The notes under the pieces: model-generated
What the model was told of the DNA's origin: nothing
Database searches by the model: none
What the model saw: the letters and a program-made list of their open reading frames with translations, nothing else
Source of the DNA: Methylocystis sp. H62
GTDB lineage: Bacteria; Pseudomonadota; Alphaproteobacteria; Rhizobiales; Beijerinckiaceae
Assembly (NCBI RefSeq): GCF_015709515.1
Contig: NZ_JADNQZ010000054.1
Coordinates: 62,001-126,000, forward strand
DNA length: 64,000 bases
Reading direction: 5' to 3'
Part shown: positions 55,611-64,000 of the stretch, one piece after another
How positions within the stretch are numbered: the first letter of the stretch is position 1
Layout: each line of letters begins with the position of its first letter
Translations under genes and position numbers: made by a program

Positions 55611-56363
55611 TCATCGCGGTGGATTACGCAAAAACACGACATAGCCGCGAAAATAGGGGTGACGCGCCAGTGTTTCCGGCGGCGACCAGACGGCGCCCTC
55701 CGCGAGGCCGAGCCGGAAAGGCGTATGGACGCGTCCGACGCGCGCCAGATAATCGTCGATATGGTCCACCGTGGCGCGGCCGCGATAGGTCTGAAACACG
55801 ACCTCGTCGACGCTCCGACCAAGTCTGTCAATGTCTTCCGGCGTGGCCTGAGAGGCCCAGTCCATCAGGCCGCTAACGCCGAGCGCGCAATCCGCCGGCA
55901 ACGTCTGACGTAGCTCTGCAAGGAAGGCTGCGTATGTGGTCAGGCCGCGCGTCGCGGCGTCAAAGTCGATCTGAACGCCGATGACCTTGTCCGACTTGGC
56001 GCGCCATTCGGCAAGACGATGCTTGACCGCCGCAAAAATCGCGGGCGTCCAGTCGATGCTGCGAACGCGATAGACCAGCCATAATGTTTGTGGATGAGGG
56101 CTCGGCTCGGTGGCGCCCTGCGCCTTTACACGCATCTTGCCTGAATCATCGGGTCCGATTTCAGCCTGGAGCAGATAGATGGTCTTGGCGGAAGCCAGTT
56201 CGGGACGCGCCCGCACGCCCGCCCATAGCCAATAGGCGTCGTAATCCGCCGCCCGCACAATCGTATCGGCCGCCGCTGTCCAAACCAGGCCAACAGCGAG
56301 AAGACAGGCGGCGGCGACACGCCGCGATATCGTCACCAGTAAAATCTCAGGCTTTTCGCCCAT
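55611..56363 (-). CDS. DUF3142 family exported protein
   Basis: The 250-residue protein has an N-terminal hydrophobic segment (AAACLLAVGLVWTAAA, about 17-32) fitting a signal peptide or anchor. DAYWLWAGVRARPEL and TIYLLQAEI (about 40-67), KVIGVQIDFDAATRGLTTYAAFLAELRQTLP and DEVVFQTYRG form the DUF3142 core, predicted as a TIM-barrel-like hydrolase. Its start lies inside the upstream TPR-like gene (31-base overlap). Function unknown; see the partner gene. Confidence 0.75.
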   Translation of the reverse strand: MGEKPEILLVTISRRVAAACLLAVGLVWTAAADTIVRAADYDAYWLWAGVRARPELASAKTIYLLQAEIGPDDSGKMRVKAQGATEPSPHPQTLWLVYRVRSIDWTPAIFAAVKHRLAEWRAKSDKVIGVQIDFDAATRGLTTYAAFLAELRQTLPADCALGVSGLMDWASQATPEDIDRLGRSVDEVVFQTYRGRATVDHIDDYLARVGRVHTPFRLGLAEGAVWSPPETLARHPYFRGYVVFLRNPPR

Positions 56364-58462
56364 GTCGTCGCGCCATATTGCGCCTTTAGCTGGTCATACC
56401 AGGCTTTGCGCTGCGCCTTCTCGACGTCCTTGCCGCCGCACGTGTTGTTGTTCGCCGGCGCGTAGCAATTGATCGCGCGGTAGAGCGCATAGGCCCGGTC
56501 GCGCGCAGGCGTCGCCGGCGCGCCGATGAGCTGCTTATAGACCTCGCCACGCGCATAGGGTTCGCCGGGAAAAATGGATTTGCCGCCGCCAAGCTCGTCG
56601 GGCGCCGGCCGGGACGCCTCAAAGCCGTCGAGACCGTTCATGCGGATGAAGTCGCCAAAGCACAACATGGCGTGCGGGTCCTGGGGATTGGCGGCGAGTT
56701 CGCCGACAACCGACTTGAGGTCCTTACAAGCGTAGCCCTTGTCGGCGCCGCCGCTCCACAGCAGGACGCTGGACTGGTAATTGGGATATTGCCCGGGCCG
56801 CGCGGTGTCGGCGTCGTCCTTCGCCAGTCCCTCCGCAGAATAATCCCGAAGGAAGCCCGCATACTGGCCGTGCGTCGCCTCTTTGAGGAGAAGCACGAAG
56901 CGCGCAAGCTTGCGCTCCTCAGCCGAGGCCGGATCCGCGACGGCCATCCGCAGCAGGATCGGACCTGCAACATATCGCAGCAGCATCGCACGAATCCGCG
57001 GAGACGACAGTTGCGTGTCCTTCAAGAAGACTTTGTTGACCTCTCCAGAGCGTTCCCAGCTCAGCGCGAGGCCGAGTTCGACCGCCTCTTTCTGCCAGGG
57101 CTGCGTGGCGCGCGGCAGCAGCCGCGTCCAGTGGTCGATCGCCGCCGCATATTGCCCCGACGCCATCAGCGCCTGACCGCGAAGAACTTCGCGGCTGAAG
57201 CCCAGATAGGGCGGCGACAACGGCCCGGGCGTCGCATCGCCCAAAAGCTTCAACGCCGTCGCATGGTCGCCGTCGACATAGTAGGCGCGCGCCGCCTTCA
57301 GAAAGGCGAACAGCGCGTCATGGCCGGCGAAGTCTCGCGCCTGCACGTCGAGATCGGCCGCCGAGAACTTCTTCTGCGACGCATCGGCGGGCCGCATCTT
57401 CGTCAAATCGTCGATCGCGAGAAGATTTGCGTCATGGACGTCTTTTGAGTCGAGACCGAGCTTCGAGTCGATTTCAGCGGCGAGATCCGAACTGCGCAGA
57501 TTGGCGTCCGGATCGCGCGCATGCGTCAACTGCCACGCATACTCGGTCGCGGCTTGCGATCGGTCGCCAGCAAGCCAGTAGACGCGACGCAACAGGCCGC
57601 GCGCCGACGCCGCGTAGCGTCCGTGCGGATAGTCGGCGAGATAGGATTTGAATTCGGATTCCGCCGCTTGCAGCGACTGGCGATCCGACACTTTTGGCTC
57701 GGGCGCGCCATCCAGTTCGGCGAAGGCGCCGACCGACGCCTTGTTCAAAAGCGTGCGGGCGATCATGTAGCGTGCGCTCTCGCGCAGCCACAGATTCTGC
57801 GCTTTCGCGCGGCTGCGAAAAGCTGTGAGCGCAGCGTCGAATTCGCCGTCATAGAAGGATTTGGCGCCGGCGAGATAAGCGGCGAATTCGCGCGCGGCCG
57901 CCGATGCGTCGGCGCCCGCGACATAAGCCTTCGAGGCGCTAGACGCCGCATCCTTTCCCTGGCAGGCCGTCGTCATCTCCTTGCGTGAACGGATAAGCGC
58001 GTCGCGCTCCGCTTCGCTAAGAGCCTTTTCGGCCTGCGCAGCCTGAATAAAGGCGTCCTCGCCGCTTTGAGCCGAGACGCAGCGCGTCCCTTCGTCAAAG
58101 AAGTCGCTCGGCGTCGTCGCCACGTCTTTGACGGGCCGGCCCGCATAATCGCAAGAGTTTCGTGCGAACGCGTCGTTAAAAGCGTCGCGCGCGAAAAGCA
58201 CGAAATAGTCGGGATAGATGTCGAGCTTCACCTCGTCTTTTCGCGCGTCGACGGGCCAAGGCCGCGCATCCATCATCAGGAACTGCGCGTTGACGCGGCT
58301 GTCATTGCCCGGACTGAGGAACGGCAAGTTGTCGCGATTGGAAAAGTCCTTGTGATCCAGCTTCCATCCGGCGCGGCCGAGGCCATCGCCGGCGCAGGCG
58401 AGCGCCTGGCTTGCGGAACACAGCAGCATGAGAGAGGCGAGAGTCGAAAAAAGCTGGCGCAT
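56333..58462 (-). CDS. Large exported tetratricopeptide-like protein, partner of the DUF3142 protein
   Basis: A 709-residue protein with signal peptide (MRQLFSTLASLMLLCSASQALA). After a Cys-containing N-terminal region (CAGDGLGRAGWKLDHKDFSN) it is almost wholly alpha-helical with TPR-like pairs, for example AAAREFAAYLAGAKSFYDGEFDAAL, SDRQSLQAAESEFKSYLADYPHGRYAASARGLLRRVY and VLRGQALMASGQYAAAIDHWTRLL. The last quarter has conserved Cys (KGYACKDLKS, AINCYAPANNNTCGGKD). It resembles periplasmic scaffold proteins but I do not recognise the family. The overlap with the DUF3142 gene implies joint function. Confidence 0.7.
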   Translation of the reverse strand: MRQLFSTLASLMLLCSASQALACAGDGLGRAGWKLDHKDFSNRDNLPFLSPGNDSRVNAQFLMMDARPWPVDARKDEVKLDIYPDYFVLFARDAFNDAFARNSCDYAGRPVKDVATTPSDFFDEGTRCVSAQSGEDAFIQAAQAEKALSEAERDALIRSRKEMTTACQGKDAASSASKAYVAGADASAAAREFAAYLAGAKSFYDGEFDAALTAFRSRAKAQNLWLRESARYMIARTLLNKASVGAFAELDGAPEPKVSDRQSLQAAESEFKSYLADYPHGRYAASARGLLRRVYWLAGDRSQAATEYAWQLTHARDPDANLRSSDLAAEIDSKLGLDSKDVHDANLLAIDDLTKMRPADASQKKFSAADLDVQARDFAGHDALFAFLKAARAYYVDGDHATALKLLGDATPGPLSPPYLGFSREVLRGQALMASGQYAAAIDHWTRLLPRATQPWQKEAVELGLALSWERSGEVNKVFLKDTQLSSPRIRAMLLRYVAGPILLRMAVADPASAEERKLARFVLLLKEATHGQYAGFLRDYSAEGLAKDDADTARPGQYPNYQSSVLLWSGGADKGYACKDLKSVVGELAANPQDPHAMLCFGDFIRMNGLDGFEASRPAPDELGGGKSIFPGEPYARGEVYKQLIGAPATPARDRAYALYRAINCYAPANNNTCGGKDVEKAQRKAWYDQLKAQYGATTWAKSLRFYW

Positions 58463-58570
58463 GACGGTTCCCTGAACGTGGCCGGCAAGCTGCGTCAGAC
58501 GGCGAACTGCTGGATTGGCGGGCGCGCGTCTGTCGAAAATAATCAAGAAATATTGATCCGTCTAACAATA

Positions 58571-58602
58571 GGGCGAGGGTGGCGCTATGCCGTCCCTCGC
58601 CC
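58571..58602. terminator. Hairpin downstream of malyl-CoA lyase
   Basis: GGGCGAGGG (58571-58579) pairs exactly with CCCTCGCCC (58594-58602) across 14 bases. It separates the serine-cycle operon from the next minus-strand gene. No long T-run follows. Confidence 0.5.
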
Positions 58603-58633
58603 TTATATGCCCCGCGCTTTGAAGCGCTGCGGC

Positions 58634-59605
58634 TTACGCCGCCATCGCGTTGGCCTTTTCGATCAGCGCCTCGGCCATGCGGATCGAGGCGATGTCGATC
58701 AGGCGGCCATCGAGAGAGACGGCGCCCTTGCCTTCCTTGGCGGCCTGGCTCATCGCCTCGAGAATGCGGCGCGCCTTCGTGACCTCGGCGTCGGATGGCG
58801 TGAAGACCTGATTGGCGAGTTCGATCTGCGAGGGATGGATCGCCCACTTGCCCTCATAACCGAGCACCGCGGCGCGCTTGGCGGCGGCGATATAACCGTC
58901 CGGATCGCCGAAGTCGCCGAAGGGGCCGTCGATCGGACGCAGGCCGTAGGCGCGGCAGGCGACCATCATGCGCGTCTGCGCCGCATGCCACTGATCGGCC
59001 CAGTAATATTCGCGATTGCCGCTCTCGTCTTTGTCGGTGAGAACGCCGTAGTCCGGATTGACGCCGCCGATGACGGTGGTGCGGGCGCGGGTCGACGCCG
59101 CATAGTCGGCGACGCCGAAGGACATGGCCTCAAGGCGCTTTGACGACTGCGCGATGGCTTCGACATTGGCCATGCCGAGCGCGGTCTCGATCAGGATTTC
59201 GATGCCGATCTTCTTGGTGCGCTTCTTGTACTGCTCGATCTGCGTGATCATCATGTCGATCGCGTAGACGTCGGCCGGAACCCCGACCTTCGGGATCAGC
59301 ACGATGTCGAGGCGCGGGCAGTTCTCGAGAACGTCAACGACGTCGCGATAGCAGTATTGCGTATCGAGACCGTTGATGCGCAGCGTCATCACCTTCTTGC
59401 CCCAGTCGATGTCGTTGAGGCCTTGGATGATGTTCTTGCGCGCCTGTTCCTTGTCGTCGGGCGCGACGGCGTCTTCGAGATCCAAGAAGATCTGATCGGC
59501 CTTTGACTGCGCGGCCTTTTCGAACATGCCCGGCGCGGAGCCCGGCACGGCGAGTTCCGAGCGATGCAGACGCGGCGTGGCCTGCTCGATTAACGTGAAG
59601 CTCAT
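58634..59605 (-). CDS. mcl: Malyl-CoA lyase (serine cycle)
   Basis: A 323-residue enzyme that cleaves malyl-CoA to glyoxylate and acetyl-CoA. The CitE-like TIM barrel shows HRSELAVPGSAPGMFEKAAQSKADQIFLDLEDAVAPDDK, with Arg of HRSELAVP and Asp of LDLEDAVAP as active-site residues. IGIEILIETALGMAN and GYEGKWAIHPSQIELANQVFTP continue the family pattern. Length matches methylotroph malyl-CoA lyases. It is the fourth gene of mtkA-mtkB-ppc-mcl, the usual order in serine-cycle methylotrophs, 22 bases after ppc. Confidence 0.96.
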   Translation of the reverse strand: MSFTLIEQATPRLHRSELAVPGSAPGMFEKAAQSKADQIFLDLEDAVAPDDKEQARKNIIQGLNDIDWGKKVMTLRINGLDTQYCYRDVVDVLENCPRLDIVLIPKVGVPADVYAIDMMITQIEQYKKRTKKIGIEILIETALGMANVEAIAQSSKRLEAMSFGVADYAASTRARTTVIGGVNPDYGVLTDKDESGNREYYWADQWHAAQTRMMVACRAYGLRPIDGPFGDFGDPDGYIAAAKRAAVLGYEGKWAIHPSQIELANQVFTPSDAEVTKARRILEAMSQAAKEGKGAVSLDGRLIDIASIRMAEALIEKANAMAA

Positions 59606-59627
59606 ATTTTTCCCCTTCCTGTTGAAA

Positions 59628-62384
59628 TTAGCCTGTGGCGCCGAGACCGGCGGCGACGCAGCTGATCGAGAGCAGCAGAGGCACTTTGACAGCCTCTTTC
59701 TCCGCTTCGTCCTTTGCCTCGCGGAACCGGCGAAGCAGCGCCACCTGCTCGCGATTGACCTCGTTGATGGTCTGCAGGCGATGCGAAAGCCTCGCCTGAT
59801 ATTCCTTGAAGCGCTCCGCCAGTTCGACGCCGCCGGTGACGCGCAAGGCCATCTCGCGCGTCAATGCAAATTCCTCTTCGATCGCCTTGAAGATTTTAGT
59901 TCGCACGGCTTCGTCAGCGACAAGCCCCGCATATTGTTTGGCGATCGAGAGATCGACGAGCGCGAGCGTCTTTTCGACCTCATCGATAATGAGCCGGAAC
60001 ATGCGCGAATCTTCGAACATCCGGCGCAACAGCTCGAAACCGCGGTCGCCGCGCACGTCAACGAAATTCTTCAGACCGGATCCGACGCCGTACCAGCCGG
60101 TGATCGAATGGCGGTTCTGCGCCCAGGCGAAGACCCAGGGAATCGCGCGTAAGTCCGCCAGGCTTTTGGCGCCGAAGCGCCGCGCCGGACGGGACCCGAT
60201 GTTGAGCAGCGAAATCTCTTCAAGCGGGCTTGCAGCCTGAAAGTAAGCCACAAGGTCGGGATCGCCGATGAATTTGGCGTATGCGGCGAAAGAGGCGCCG
60301 GAAATCTCCTCGAGAGCCTCGTCGAACTCCGCGTGCGGCGCCAGCGCTTCCTCGCGTTCGGACTTCAGCGCATGCTGGAACACGGAGGACGCCAACAGCT
60401 CCATCTGATAGGCCGCCGTCCCGCGATTGGCGTATTTGAACGAGACGACCTCGCCCTGTTCGGTGACGCGAAAACGGCCGCGGATAGAGCCCGCCGGCTG
60501 CGCCGCGATGGCATGGCCGGTCGGCGCGCCGCCGCGCGACACCGAGCCGCCGCGTCCATGGAAGAAGGCGATGGAGACTCCCTGCTCGCGTCCGACCTCA
60601 GTGAGGCGGGCCTGCGCCTTGAACAGCTCCCAATTCGACGACAGAAAGCCGCCGTCCTTGTTGGAGTCGGAATAGCCGATCATCACCTCTTGCAGATTGC
60701 CCTGCCAGCGCGTCGAGCGGCGCACCACCGGAACCTGCAAAAGGTCGCGCATGATCGCTGGCGCGGCGCGCAGATCGCCGATCGTCTCGAAGAGCGGCAC
60801 GATCGGCAGCGTGAGGATCTCGACGCCGGGTTCGTCGAGAAATAGCCCCGCCTCCTTGGCGAGCAGATAGACGCCGAGGACGTCGACCGCCGAACGCGTC
60901 ATCGACAAAATGAATCCGCCAAAGGCTTCGCGGTCGAGCTGCGTGCGCATCTCGGCGACGACCTCGAACATTTCGATGACATCGCGCGTATCGGCGGAAA
61001 GCGTGTCGCGCGAAAGAGGCGTCGTCCGCGGCTTTGCAAGCTCGGCGATCAGCCATTCGCGCCATTCGGGCGCGTCGAGGTCAGGCGGCGTCTCGCCGCC
61101 CGTCTTCAGGCGCCACAGCTCCTCGAGCGCCTGCGTCGTGCGCGTCGTGTTCTGGCGAATGTCGAGGCGCACCGTGCTGAAGCGGAACGTTTCGACCGCG
61201 CGGCGCAGCGGACGCACGAGATCCGTCGCGAGCGCGTCGCTCTTGGCTTCATTGAGCGCCTTTTCGAGCGCCAGCAGGTCGGCGATGAGTTCGTCCGCGC
61301 TTGCATAGCGCGGGCCTGTCGCCGGCTCGCCGTTCACGGCGCGCAGCGTCTGATCGAGTTTCCGCAGGATAGCGCCGACGAACTGCCGGTAGGGTTCATT
61401 CTGATTGCGCGCTTCGATCGCTGCGCCGTCCGGCAGCGCGGCGAGGCGTTCAGCCAACTCGTCCCGGAAAGACTGAGGGATATCGGCGGCGCGCTGGCTG
61501 ATCGACAGCATGCGCGCGAGATCGACGAAGCGGGTACGGTAATAATTCAAGCTCGCCGCAGCGTTTTCGCGCATGGTGCGGCGGGTGACGTCATTCGTCA
61601 CGAAAGGATTGCCGTCGCGGTCGCCGCCGATCCAGGAACCGAACTGGAAGAAAGGCGCGACCTCGAATGTCTCGTTGGGATAGTGGCGTCGCAGCGCGCG
61701 TTCGCAGGATGACAGAAGCTCCGGCGCAAGATCGAAAATGCTCTCGTGGAAGAAGTGCTGACCCCAAGCGACTTCCTGGTCGACCGTGGGCTTTTCGAGA
61801 TGCAATTCGCCGGTAAGCCAGAGAAGCTCGATCTGATCATAGATCGACTTCACCAGCGCTTCGCGCTCGCGGTCCGTCCAGCGGGTCGATTCGAGTTCGC
61901 GCATCAGCAGATAGATGCGGCGATACTTTTCGAGGATCGAAACGCGCTTCGCCTCCGTCGGATGGGCGGTGATCACGGGCCGGATGCGCAGCGTGTGCAA
62001 TTGCGCGCGTATTTCGTCGGGGGCGACGCCCGAGGCCGCGGCGCTCGACAAGACGTAATCGAACGTGCCGAGCAGCTTGTCGTGGCCCTTTTCGCGCTCG
62101 ATTCGGCGGCGACGGCGCATCGCGTACGCCTGCTCTGCGATGGAGACGAGCTGAAATAGGATGCCCTGCGCCTGAAGCGCGCGCGCCATCTGGCGCGGCT
62201 CCAGACCGGCGCCCGCCTTTGAGTCGCGCACGACGGCCTCGATCTCCGGCGTGTGACGGCGAATCACGGTGAGCAATTGCTCGCGCAGGAAGTCGGAAGC
62301 TTCGGTGACCGAACGAGTCGCGTAAGCAGACGGCAGGCCGGTCGAAGACAGGCTCTTGAATGTCTGGGTCTCGGCGGTCATCAA
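59628..62384 (-). CDS. ppc: Phosphoenolpyruvate carboxylase
   Basis: The 918-residue enzyme carboxylates PEP with bicarbonate to oxaloacetate, the carbon-fixing step of the serine cycle. Catalytic His141 lies in VITAHPTEAKR. FQFGSWIGGDRDGNPFVT, GYSDSNKDGG and FFHGRGGSVSRGGAPTGHA are the PEP and bicarbonate-binding loops. The C-terminus reads AAGLGATG, whereas most PEP carboxylases end QNTG. Methylotroph forms are known to be insensitive to acetyl-CoA. It sits between mtkB and mcl in the operon; M1 and M2 are adjacent start candidates. Confidence 0.96.
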   Translation of the reverse strand: MMTAETQTFKSLSSTGLPSAYATRSVTEASDFLREQLLTVIRRHTPEIEAVVRDSKAGAGLEPRQMARALQAQGILFQLVSIAEQAYAMRRRRRIEREKGHDKLLGTFDYVLSSAAASGVAPDEIRAQLHTLRIRPVITAHPTEAKRVSILEKYRRIYLLMRELESTRWTDREREALVKSIYDQIELLWLTGELHLEKPTVDQEVAWGQHFFHESIFDLAPELLSSCERALRRHYPNETFEVAPFFQFGSWIGGDRDGNPFVTNDVTRRTMRENAAASLNYYRTRFVDLARMLSISQRAADIPQSFRDELAERLAALPDGAAIEARNQNEPYRQFVGAILRKLDQTLRAVNGEPATGPRYASADELIADLLALEKALNEAKSDALATDLVRPLRRAVETFRFSTVRLDIRQNTTRTTQALEELWRLKTGGETPPDLDAPEWREWLIAELAKPRTTPLSRDTLSADTRDVIEMFEVVAEMRTQLDREAFGGFILSMTRSAVDVLGVYLLAKEAGLFLDEPGVEILTLPIVPLFETIGDLRAAPAIMRDLLQVPVVRRSTRWQGNLQEVMIGYSDSNKDGGFLSSNWELFKAQARLTEVGREQGVSIAFFHGRGGSVSRGGAPTGHAIAAQPAGSIRGRFRVTEQGEVVSFKYANRGTAAYQMELLASSVFQHALKSEREEALAPHAEFDEALEEISGASFAAYAKFIGDPDLVAYFQAASPLEEISLLNIGSRPARRFGAKSLADLRAIPWVFAWAQNRHSITGWYGVGSGLKNFVDVRGDRGFELLRRMFEDSRMFRLIIDEVEKTLALVDLSIAKQYAGLVADEAVRTKIFKAIEEEFALTREMALRVTGGVELAERFKEYQARLSHRLQTINEVNREQVALLRRFREAKDEAEKEAVKVPLLLSISCVAAGLGATG

Positions 62385-62484
62385 AACTCCTTAGGCGCTC
62401 ACGACGCCGCGCAGGATGAACGGCTTCGCGGGGAATACAGACCGGCGGCGGCGCACGACGGCGCCGACGCCGACGCTGCATTTC

Positions 62485-63372
62485 TCAGGCGCTCTGCAAT
62501 ACCTTGGCGACGGTCGATCCGAATTCCGCCGGGCTCGGCGCGACCGTGAGCCCGTAAGACTTCATGATCTCGGTTTTTTCCGCGGCGCTGTCGCCCGTCG
62601 CCGAAATGATGGCGCCGGCGTGGCCCATGCGGCGGCCCTTGGGCGCCGTGAGGCCGGCGACAAAGCCGATCACCGGCTTGGAGAAATTCTCCTTGATCCA
62701 GGCGGAGGCTTCGGCCTCCTGCGGACCGCCAATTTCGCCGATGATCAGCACGGCCTCGGTCTCCGGGTCCTTGTCGAACAGCACCAGATGATCGAGGAAC
62801 GACGAGCCGTTGATCGGATCGCCGCCGATGCCGACGGATGTCGATATGCCGATGCCAAGCGCCTTCAGCTGCGACGCCGCTTCATAGCCGAGCGTGCCGG
62901 AGCGCGAGATCAGTCCCACCGCGCCCTGCTTGTAGATATGGCCCGGCATGATGCCGAGCATCGCCTTGCCCGGCGAAATAATGCCGGCGCAATTCGGGCC
63001 GACCAGCATCGGCCGGCGATCCTTGGGAAAGCGCAGGAAGTAGCGCTTCACGCGCATCATGTCCTGCGCCGGAATGCCGTCGGTGATCGAGCAGATCAGG
63101 CGGACGCCGGCGTCGGCGGCCTCCATGATCGCGTCGGCGCAAAAGGCCGGCGCGACGAAGGTGATCGACGCCTGCGCGCCGGTTTCGCGCACCGCTTCGC
63201 GCACGGTGTTGAACACCGGCACGCCGTGGTGAGTCTTGCCGCCCTTTCCGGGCGTGACGCCGGCGACGACATTGCTGCCGTAGTCGATCATCTCCTTGGT
63301 GTGGAAACTGCCCTTGTCGCCGGTGATGCCCTGGACCAGGATCGGCGTCTTTTCGTCAATGAGAATGCTCAT
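62485..63372 (-). CDS. mtkB: Malate-CoA ligase (malate thiokinase) alpha subunit
   Basis: A 295-residue subunit of the SucD family. PILVQGITGDKGSFHTKEMIDYG starts the CoA-binding domain, GPNCAGIISPGKAMLGIMPGHI follows, and RRMGHAGAIISA near 245 contains the phosphohistidine. In methylotrophs the paralogous MtkAB makes malyl-CoA from malate. Position next to ppc and mcl argues for malate rather than succinate. Compared with SucD, the GVTPGKGGKTHHGVPVFNTV loop is typical of MtkB. It starts 17 bases after the mtkA stop. Confidence 0.94.
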   Translation of the reverse strand: MSILIDEKTPILVQGITGDKGSFHTKEMIDYGSNVVAGVTPGKGGKTHHGVPVFNTVREAVRETGAQASITFVAPAFCADAIMEAADAGVRLICSITDGIPAQDMMRVKRYFLRFPKDRRPMLVGPNCAGIISPGKAMLGIMPGHIYKQGAVGLISRSGTLGYEAASQLKALGIGISTSVGIGGDPINGSSFLDHLVLFDKDPETEAVLIIGEIGGPQEAEASAWIKENFSKPVIGFVAGLTAPKGRRMGHAGAIISATGDSAAEKTEIMKSYGLTVAPSPAEFGSTVAKVLQSA

Positions 63373-63389
63373 GTGTCGTTCTCCGGCGC

Positions 63390-64000
63390 TTACTTGGCGC
63401 CCTGATAGGCGGCGACAGCCTTCTCGGCGGCTTCGGCCAGCGTGTCGGCCTGGATGATCGGAATGCCGCTTTCGGCGATGATCTTTTTGCCCGCTTCGAC
63501 ATTGGTGCCGGCGAGACGCACGACGAGCGGCACGCCCTCGATTTTTTCGGCGCGGACCGCGTCAACGACGCCCTGCGCGACCCAGTCGCAACGATTGATG
63601 CCGGCGAAAATGTTGACGAGCACGACCTTCACGCGTCGATCCGACAGAACGAGACGGAACGCGGTCGCGACGCGCTCGGGCGAAGCGCCGCCGCCGACGT
63701 CGAGGAAGTTGGCCGGATTGCCGCCGGCGTGCTTGATCATGTCCATCGTCGCCATGGCGAGTCCGGCGCCATTGACGATGCAGCCGATCTCGCCGTCGAG
63801 GCCGATGTAATTGAGGCTGTGCTCCGACGCCTGCGCCTCGCGCGGGTCGCTCTGCGAGGGATCGTTCATGTCGACGATGTTGCGGCGGCGGAACAGCGCA
63901 TTGTCGTCGAAGGACATCTTCGCGTCGAGCGCCAGCACCTTATCGTCCTTGGTGACGACGAGCGGATTGATCTCCAGCATGGTCGCGTCATTGTCGCGGA
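63390..64000 (-). CDS. mtkA: Malate-CoA ligase beta subunit, 5' part beyond the window
   Basis: The C-terminal 203 codons of a SucC-family ATP-grasp subunit are present. [32 protein letters not shown] is the end of the ATP-grasp domain. [36 protein letters not shown] and [20 protein letters not shown] form the C-terminal flavodoxin-like domain. The N-terminal half lies outside the right edge. It heads the visible part of the serine-cycle operon, so malate is the probable substrate. Confidence 0.94.
   Translation of the reverse strand, partial: RDNDATMLEINPLVVTKDDKVLALDAKMSFDDNALFRRRNIVDMNDPSQSDPREAQASEHSLNYIGLDGEIGCIVNGAGLAMATMDMIKHAGGNPANFLDVGGGASPERVATAFRLVLSDRRVKVVLVNIFAGINRCDWVAQGVVDAVRAEKIEGVPLVVRLAGTNVEAGKKIIAESGIPIIQADTLAEAAEKAVAAYQGAK

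Overview
The window reads as a chromosomal segment of a GC-rich, methylotrophic alphaproteobacterium of the order Rhizobiales, most likely a type II methanotroph or close relative (Methylocystis/Methylosinus group). This is inferred from serine-cycle genes (malate thiokinase mtkAB, PEP carboxylase, malyl-CoA lyase and glycerate 2-kinase), a two-piece permuted tmRNA, the alpha-type ClpX adaptor SspB, the envelope protein EipB, and DUF1192/DUF4169 proteins. No methane monooxygenase or methanol dehydrogenase gene lies in the window, so methanotrophy itself is not shown.

Region by region. 1-7.2 kb: the end of a secondary-metabolite locus, with a 2126-residue single-module reducing type I polyketide synthase (KS-AT-DH-ER-KR-ACP) followed by a partial KAS III-like synthase that runs off the left edge. 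7.2-7.9 kb: an AT-rich intergenic stretch with a palindrome. 7.9-12.5 kb: a stress group of HWE/HisKA_2 histidine kinase, large-subunit catalase with an EcfG-type promoter match, hemerythrin-like protein and a glycine-rich membrane protein. 12.6-14.1 kb: an agmatine/putrescine operon (pyruvoyl-dependent arginine decarboxylase plus agmatinase). 14.2-31.7 kb: mostly housekeeping and envelope genes: SGNH hydrolase, EipB, RidA-like protein, GDPD, Sel1-type protein, a carbonic anhydrase/SulP pair, NAD(P)HX repair enzyme, zinc peptidase, BASS transporter, YmdB, pabB-pabC, a spermidine-synthase-like protein, SleB hydrolase, YjbQ and a cNMP-domain protein. 31.9-43.4 kb: pyruvate phosphate dikinase, DUF1192, two tiny lipoprotein candidates, aspS, rplY, pth, ssrA, sspB, DUF4169, a ribbon-helix-helix protein and a UvrD helicase.

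43.5-45.1 kb is a lower-GC accessory patch: a TIR-like nucleotide-binding-domain protein runs directly into a HicA toxin gene, and a HicB-like antitoxin converges on hicA from the other strand. 45.5-54.1 kb: L,D-transpeptidase, methyltransferase, ABC-F ATPase, pseudoazurin, a nitroreductase-methyltransferase-MFS operon and a BrnT/BrnA toxin-antitoxin pair with a perfect palindromic operator. 54.2-64 kb: glycerate 2-kinase, an overlapping DUF3142/TPR-like exported pair, then the serine-cycle operon mtkA-mtkB-ppc-mcl running off the right edge.

How the genes connect: glycerate kinase, PEP carboxylase, malate thiokinase and malyl-CoA lyase form the C1-assimilation loop. PEP carboxylase consumes bicarbonate, which the carbonic anhydrase/SulP pair could supply. 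Pyruvate phosphate dikinase replenishes PEP, and pabB-pabC feed folate, the C1 carrier. tmRNA and SspB lie side by side and act together in degradation of ssrA-tagged proteins. Dispersed palindromic elements punctuate the intergenic spaces. No CRISPR array, complete insertion sequence, rRNA or tRNA gene was seen.
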